Part shown: in pieces, positions 47,700-50,979 of the stretch
Layout: every line of letters starts with the position of its first letter
Position numbering within the stretch: position 1 is the stretch's first letter
Source of the DNA: Serratia sp. M24T3
GTDB taxonomy: Bacteria; Pseudomonadota; Gammaproteobacteria; Enterobacterales; Enterobacteriaceae
Direction: 5' to 3'
Assembly: GCF_000257645.1 (NCBI RefSeq)
Contig: NZ_AJHJ01000034.1
Coordinates: 1-50,979 of the forward strand
DNA: 50,979 bases
Notes under the pieces: model-generated
The model's database searches: none
Told to the model about the DNA's origin: nothing
The model's input: the letters and a program-made list of their open reading frames with translations, nothing else
Position numbers and translations under genes: made by a program

Positions 47700-48404
47700 C
47701 TAGCGCGGTACGACTACGCTGGCGATTTCTTCTTCAGTTAATTGACGATATTCACCTGGCTCCAGGTCTTCATCCATCACTATCTCGCCAATGCGTTCGC
47801 GATGCAGCTCGACAACGCGGTTACCCACGGCGGCAAACATGCGCTTAACCTGGTGGTAGCGGCCTTCACTGATAGTCAAGCGCACAACGTGTTCGCTCAA
47901 CTGCTCAAGAACGGCAGGCTTGGTCAGTGAATCTTCATTATGCAGTTGAACGCCAGCGGTAAACTGGGCGGCGGTATCTTCAGCCAGCGGCAGCTCCAGC
48001 GTCACCAGATAGGTTTTTTCGCAATGATGCTTTGGCGAGGTGATGCGGTGTGACCACTGACCGTCGTCGGTCATAAGAACCAGTCCGGTGGTGTCGATAT
48101 CCAGACGGCCCGCGGCATGGAGCTTGTAAGCAACCGGTTCTTCGAGGAAGTACAGTACGGTAGGATGATCCGGGTCATCGGTTGAGCAAACGTAGCCCTG
48201 CGGTTTGTTCAACATGAAATAACGAAAACCGGTGATCTGCTCCAGCACGTTGCCGTCAAACTCAACGGACATTTCCGGGGTCAGTTTTAACGAACCACTC
48301 TTGACCACTTCGCCGTCTACGGTAACGCGCTTTGCACGCAGTTCGCGCGCCACTAGCGCACGGCTTACGCCTAACTGTTGAGATAAAAACTTGTCCAATC
48401 GCAT
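47700..48404 (-). CDS. rsuA: 16S rRNA pseudouridine(516) synthase
   Basis: A 234-residue pseudouridine synthase (231 in E. coli) that modifies U516 of 16S rRNA. An S4 RNA-binding domain is at residues 1-60 ([20 protein letters not shown]). The catalytic domain follows with [20 protein letters not shown], the catalytic Asp in [20 protein letters not shown], and [20 protein letters not shown] near the end. Order radD-rsuA-bcr is as in E. coli. Confidence 0.96.
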   Translation of the reverse strand: MRLDKFLSQQLGVSRALVARELRAKRVTVDGEVVKSGSLKLTPEMSVEFDGNVLEQITGFRYFMLNKPQGYVCSTDDPDHPTVLYFLEEPVAYKLHAAGRLDIDTTGLVLMTDDGQWSHRITSPKHHCEKTYLVTLELPLAEDTAAQFTAGVQLHNEDSLTKPAVLEQLSEHVVRLTISEGRYHQVKRMFAAVGNRVVELHRERIGEIVMDEDLEPGEYRQLTEEEIASVVVPR

Positions 48405-48723
48405 TGAATCTACTTAGCCTTTGCTGGCGAGCGGAAGTTGCCCGCGCTTTAATAAAATACAACACCCCGCCGCTGCATAACGCTGCAACCGCAGGGTGTA
48501 AGGTATTGTTTAATGAATTCAGAGTTAATGAATTTAGAGCGGCAGTCGGCCCGCCGTTTAGAGCCGTCATTATAGCGGGCCTTGGCAGGCATTGTCGCGT
48601 CTATCTGTAAAAGTTAGCAGACTAAATTTTCACGTTGAGTGACATCGCCCAGGTTCGCGTTAGGCGATAAATGTTGGCATACTGATAACCTGTAATTATC
48701 AACAGGTAAGTTTCGAGCTCTTC
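48405..48723. other. rsuA-radD divergent region with hairpins and a direct repeat
   Basis: 319 bases upstream of both genes. It contains a long imperfect hairpin (48462-48499, 16-base arms with three mismatches), a 14-base direct repeat TAATGAATTCAGAG / TAATGAATTTAGAG (48511-48524, 48526-48539), and GGCCCGC (48548-48554) paired with GCGGGCC (48575-48581). None is followed by a T-run typical of a terminator. The rsuA transcript would carry these structures in its leader if its promoter lies beyond them. Confidence 0.6.
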
Positions 48724-50493
48724 ATGCAAGCACTCCCCTTTACTCTTCGCCCCTATCAGCAAGAAGCCGTCGACGCCACGTTGCGCCATTTTCGCAAATA
48801 TGACGAGCCAGCGGTGATCGTACTGCCTACCGGTGCGGGGAAAAGTCTGGTTATTGCCGAGCTGGCAAGGGTGGCTCGCGGGCGCGTGTTGGTGCTTGCT
48901 CACGTTAAGGAGCTGGTGGCGCAGAATCATTCAAAATATCTATCATACGGTTTGCAGGCCGATATTTTCGCCGCCGGGCTGAACATCAAGCAAAGTGAAG
49001 GCAAGGTAGTCTTCGCCAGCGTGCAGTCGGTCGCGCCTAATCTCGACAAGTTCGACAGCGCCTTCTCGCTGCTAATCATTGATGAATGTCACCGCATCAG
49101 CGACGACGACAAAAGCCAATATCAGCAGATTATCGCCCATCTTCGCACCCAGAATCCGCGCTTACGCCTGTTGGGACTGACCGCGACGCCCTATCGTCTC
49201 GGCAAAGGCTGGATTTATCAGTACCACTATCAGGGCATGGTGCGCGGCGATGAAAAAAGCCTGTTCCGCGACTGCATCTACGAGCTGCCGCTGCGCTACA
49301 TGATTAAGCATAAGTTTCTGGTGCCGCCAGAACGGCTGGATATGCCCGTGGTGCAATATGATTTCAGCCGCCTGCAGCCCAATGGCAGCGGGCTGTTCGC
49401 CGAGGCGGATCTCAACGATGAGCTGCGTCGGCAGGCGCGCATTACGCCGCACATTGTTAATCAAATCATCGACTTTTCCAAAGACCGCAAAGGAGTAATG
49501 ATTTTCTGCTCGACGGTAGAACATGCCGGGGAGGTGTTCAAACTGCTTCCCGCTGGCGAGGCGGCGCTGGTCAGTGCCCAGACTTCGGCACAGGATCGAG
49601 ATCGGCTGATAAACGCGTTTAAACAACAGCAGTTGCGCTATCTGGTTAACGTTTCGGTGCTGACCACCGGCTTCGACGCGCCACACGTTGATTTGATTGC
49701 TATTTTACGCCCTACCGAATCGGTTAGCCTGTATCAGCAGATTGTCGGGCGTGGCCTGCGACTGGCAGCAGATAAAACTGACTGCCTAATCCTCGACTAC
49801 GCTGGCAACCCGCACGACCTGTTCACCCCCGAAGTGGGCAGTCACAAGCCGGGTAGCGATAATAAACCGGTGCAAGTGTTTTGCCCCGCCTGCGGCTTTG
49901 CCAATATTTTCTGGGGCAAAACTACTGAAGATGGCACGGTTATTGAACATTTTGGCCGCCGCTGTCAGGGCGTTCTTGAAGACGATGATGACAATCGCGA
50001 GCAGTGTGATTTCAGATTCCGCTTCAAAAGCTGTCCGCACTGCGGTGCAGAAAACGATATCGCAGCCAGGCGCTGCCATCAGTGTCAGGAAGTTCTGGTC
50101 GATCCCGACGACATGCTCAAGGCTGCGCAAAAGTTGAAAGATGCGCTGGTGCTGCGTTGCGGTGGAATGAATCTGGAAACCGGTCAGGATGATAAAGGCG
50201 AATGGCTGAAAATCACCTATTACGATGAGGACGGAGCCAATGCCAGCGAAAGATATCGTTTGCAAACTCCGGCCCAGCGCACCGCCTTTTTACATAGTTT
50301 CATGCGCCCGCACCAGCGTGCGCCGGGTATTGAGCTGGTGTGGAAAACTGCCGCCGATATCATCGCGCAGCAGGCCCTGCTTCGGCATCCTGATTTTGTG
50401 GTCGCACGCATGAAGGGCCGTTTCTGGCAGATCCGCGAGAAGATCTTTGACTATCAGGGGCGTTTTCGCCGCGCTTACGAGCTACGCGGCTAA
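48724..50493 (+). CDS. radD: DEAD/DEAH-box helicase-like protein RadD (YejH)
   Basis: A 589-residue SF2 helicase-like ATPase (586 in E. coli). RadD takes part in repair of double-strand breaks and acts with RecA and SSB. Motif Q is near [18 protein letters not shown], Walker A is [20 protein letters not shown], motif II is [10 protein letters not shown], motif III is [14 protein letters not shown], and motif VI is [15 protein letters not shown] zinc-binding cysteine set follows ([25 protein letters not shown], about residues 390-460). All key residues are present. rplY lies 148 bases downstream. Confidence 0.95.
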   Translation: MQALPFTLRPYQQEAVDATLRHFRKYDEPAVIVLPTGAGKSLVIAELARVARGRVLVLAHVKELVAQNHSKYLSYGLQADIFAAGLNIKQSEGKVVFASVQSVAPNLDKFDSAFSLLIIDECHRISDDDKSQYQQIIAHLRTQNPRLRLLGLTATPYRLGKGWIYQYHYQGMVRGDEKSLFRDCIYELPLRYMIKHKFLVPPERLDMPVVQYDFSRLQPNGSGLFAEADLNDELRRQARITPHIVNQIIDFSKDRKGVMIFCSTVEHAGEVFKLLPAGEAALVSAQTSAQDRDRLINAFKQQQLRYLVNVSVLTTGFDAPHVDLIAILRPTESVSLYQQIVGRGLRLAADKTDCLILDYAGNPHDLFTPEVGSHKPGSDNKPVQVFCPACGFANIFWGKTTEDGTVIEHFGRRCQGVLEDDDDNREQCDFRFRFKSCPHCGAENDIAARRCHQCQEVLVDPDDMLKAAQKLKDALVLRCGGMNLETGQDDKGEWLKITYYDEDGANASERYRLQTPAQRTAFLHSFMRPHQRAPGIELVWKTAADIIAQQALLRHPDFVVARMKGRFWQIREKIFDYQGRFRRAYELRG

Positions 50494-50530
50494 CGATTTA
50501 AGGCATTCTCAGGGATTAATCATTTGCCGT

Positions 50531-50641
50531 ACAGGCGATACTTCGGTAACATACCGCCCGCTTTCGCCATGTGCGGAGCGAAGATCTATCACCTGTTGCT
50601 GGGTCGCCTGTAACAGTAATTTTCTTTTTAAGAGAAAAATC
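50531..50641 (+). promoter_or_regulatory. Structured 5' leader of rplY, probable L25 autoregulatory site
   Basis: ACAGGCGA (50531-50538) pairs with TCGCCTGT (50604-50611), and inside CTTCG (50541-50545) pairs with CGAAG (50579-50583), giving a long stem with internal loops before the rplY start. L25 of gammaproteobacteria is known to repress its own mRNA through a leader that imitates its 5S rRNA site. The fold seen fits this, but loop-E identity was not verified. Confidence 0.55.
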
Positions 50642-50926
50642 ATGACTACTATTAATGCACAAGTACGTACTGCGCAGGGTAAGGGTGCGAGCCGCCGCCT
50701 GCGCGCAGCAAACAAATTCCCAGCTATCGTTTACGGTGGCTCTGCTGAACCTGTTTCTATCGAGTTGGACCATGACTCTGTAAAGAACCAGGAACTGAAA
50801 GCGGAATTTTACAGCGATGTAATTACTCTGGTTATCGACGGTAAAGAAACCAAAGTTAAAGTACAATCTGTACAGCGTCACCCGTTCAAGCCAAAACTGG
50901 CTCACATCGACTTCGTTCGCGTTTAA
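50642..50926 (+). CDS. rplY: 50S ribosomal protein L25
   Basis: A 94-residue ribosomal protein, the same length as E. coli L25, which binds loop E of 5S rRNA. The start at 50642 gives [20 protein letters not shown], and [29 protein letters not shown] are conserved. The frame remains open 195 bases upstream (into radD), but those residues are not part of L25. A structured leader precedes it. Confidence 0.97.
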   Translation: MTTINAQVRTAQGKGASRRLRAANKFPAIVYGGSAEPVSIELDHDSVKNQELKAEFYSDVITLVIDGKETKVKVQSVQRHPFKPKLAHIDFVRV

Positions 50927-50979
50927 TCGCAAACTGAGCAGATGCGCCTAGGGACGCCTAAGCGAGAACAATAAAAAAC

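Overview
The window is a chromosomal segment of a gammaproteobacterium of the order Enterobacterales. The genes from sbcB to rplY follow the order known from E. coli and relatives (sbcB-plaP, lysP-yeiE-yeiH-nfo, fruBKA-setB, yeiW-efpL-yeiQ-yeiR-lpxT-mepS-yejABEF-yejG, bcr-rsuA-radD-rplY), and the proteins are close to their E. coli counterparts. Several accessory genes sit between these blocks, which suggests a Yersiniaceae-like genus (Rahnella, Rouxiella, Ewingella or Serratia type). The genus is inference only.

Layout. (1) 1-4.7 kb is AT-rich accessory DNA: the start of an outer-membrane TraF-like protein, a LysR regulator gene broken by one in-frame amber codon, a divergent three-gene unit (secreted cupin, SMP-30/gluconolactonase, MoaF-like protein), and a decayed IS3-family transposase. 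(2) 4.7-10.9 kb holds sbcB, then a putrescine group: importer plaP, gamma-glutamylputrescine synthetase puuA and divergent hydrolase puuD. (3) 10.9-13 kb is a Fur-box-preceded permease/ATPase pair for iron-siderophore uptake, without a binding protein. (4) 13-18 kb has lysP, yeiE, yeiH and nfo, then a DUF1275 membrane protein. (5) 19-25 kb is the fructose operon fruBKA under two Cra operators, divergent setB, yeiW and efpL. (6) 25.9-31.3 kb has yeiQ with a convergent UxuR-like repressor, yeiR, lpxT and mepS. (7) 31.4-37.4 kb is the yejABEF peptide importer and yejG. (8) 37.4-46.4 kb is the main accessory block: a periplasmic three-subunit FAD/Fe-S/cytochrome c dehydrogenase, a short-chain dehydrogenase, an IdnO-type 5-ketogluconate reductase, a LacI/IdnR-type regulator and an MFS transporter, with palindromic operators and CRP-like sites between them. 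(9) 46.4 kb to the end has bcr, rsuA, radD and rplY with a structured leader.

How the genes work together. The accessory block at 38-46 kb reads as a sugar-acid unit. The membrane dehydrogenase would oxidise gluconate, ketogluconate or a polyol in the periplasm and pass electrons through a tri-heme cytochrome to the respiratory chain. The MFS carrier would import the keto acid and the cytoplasmic reductases would return it to gluconate. The LacI-type regulator and CRP probably control uptake and reduction. The yeiQ/UxuR-like pair and the SMP-30 lactonase are further hints of sugar-acid metabolism. No CRISPR array, intact insertion sequence, prophage, rRNA or tRNA gene was seen.
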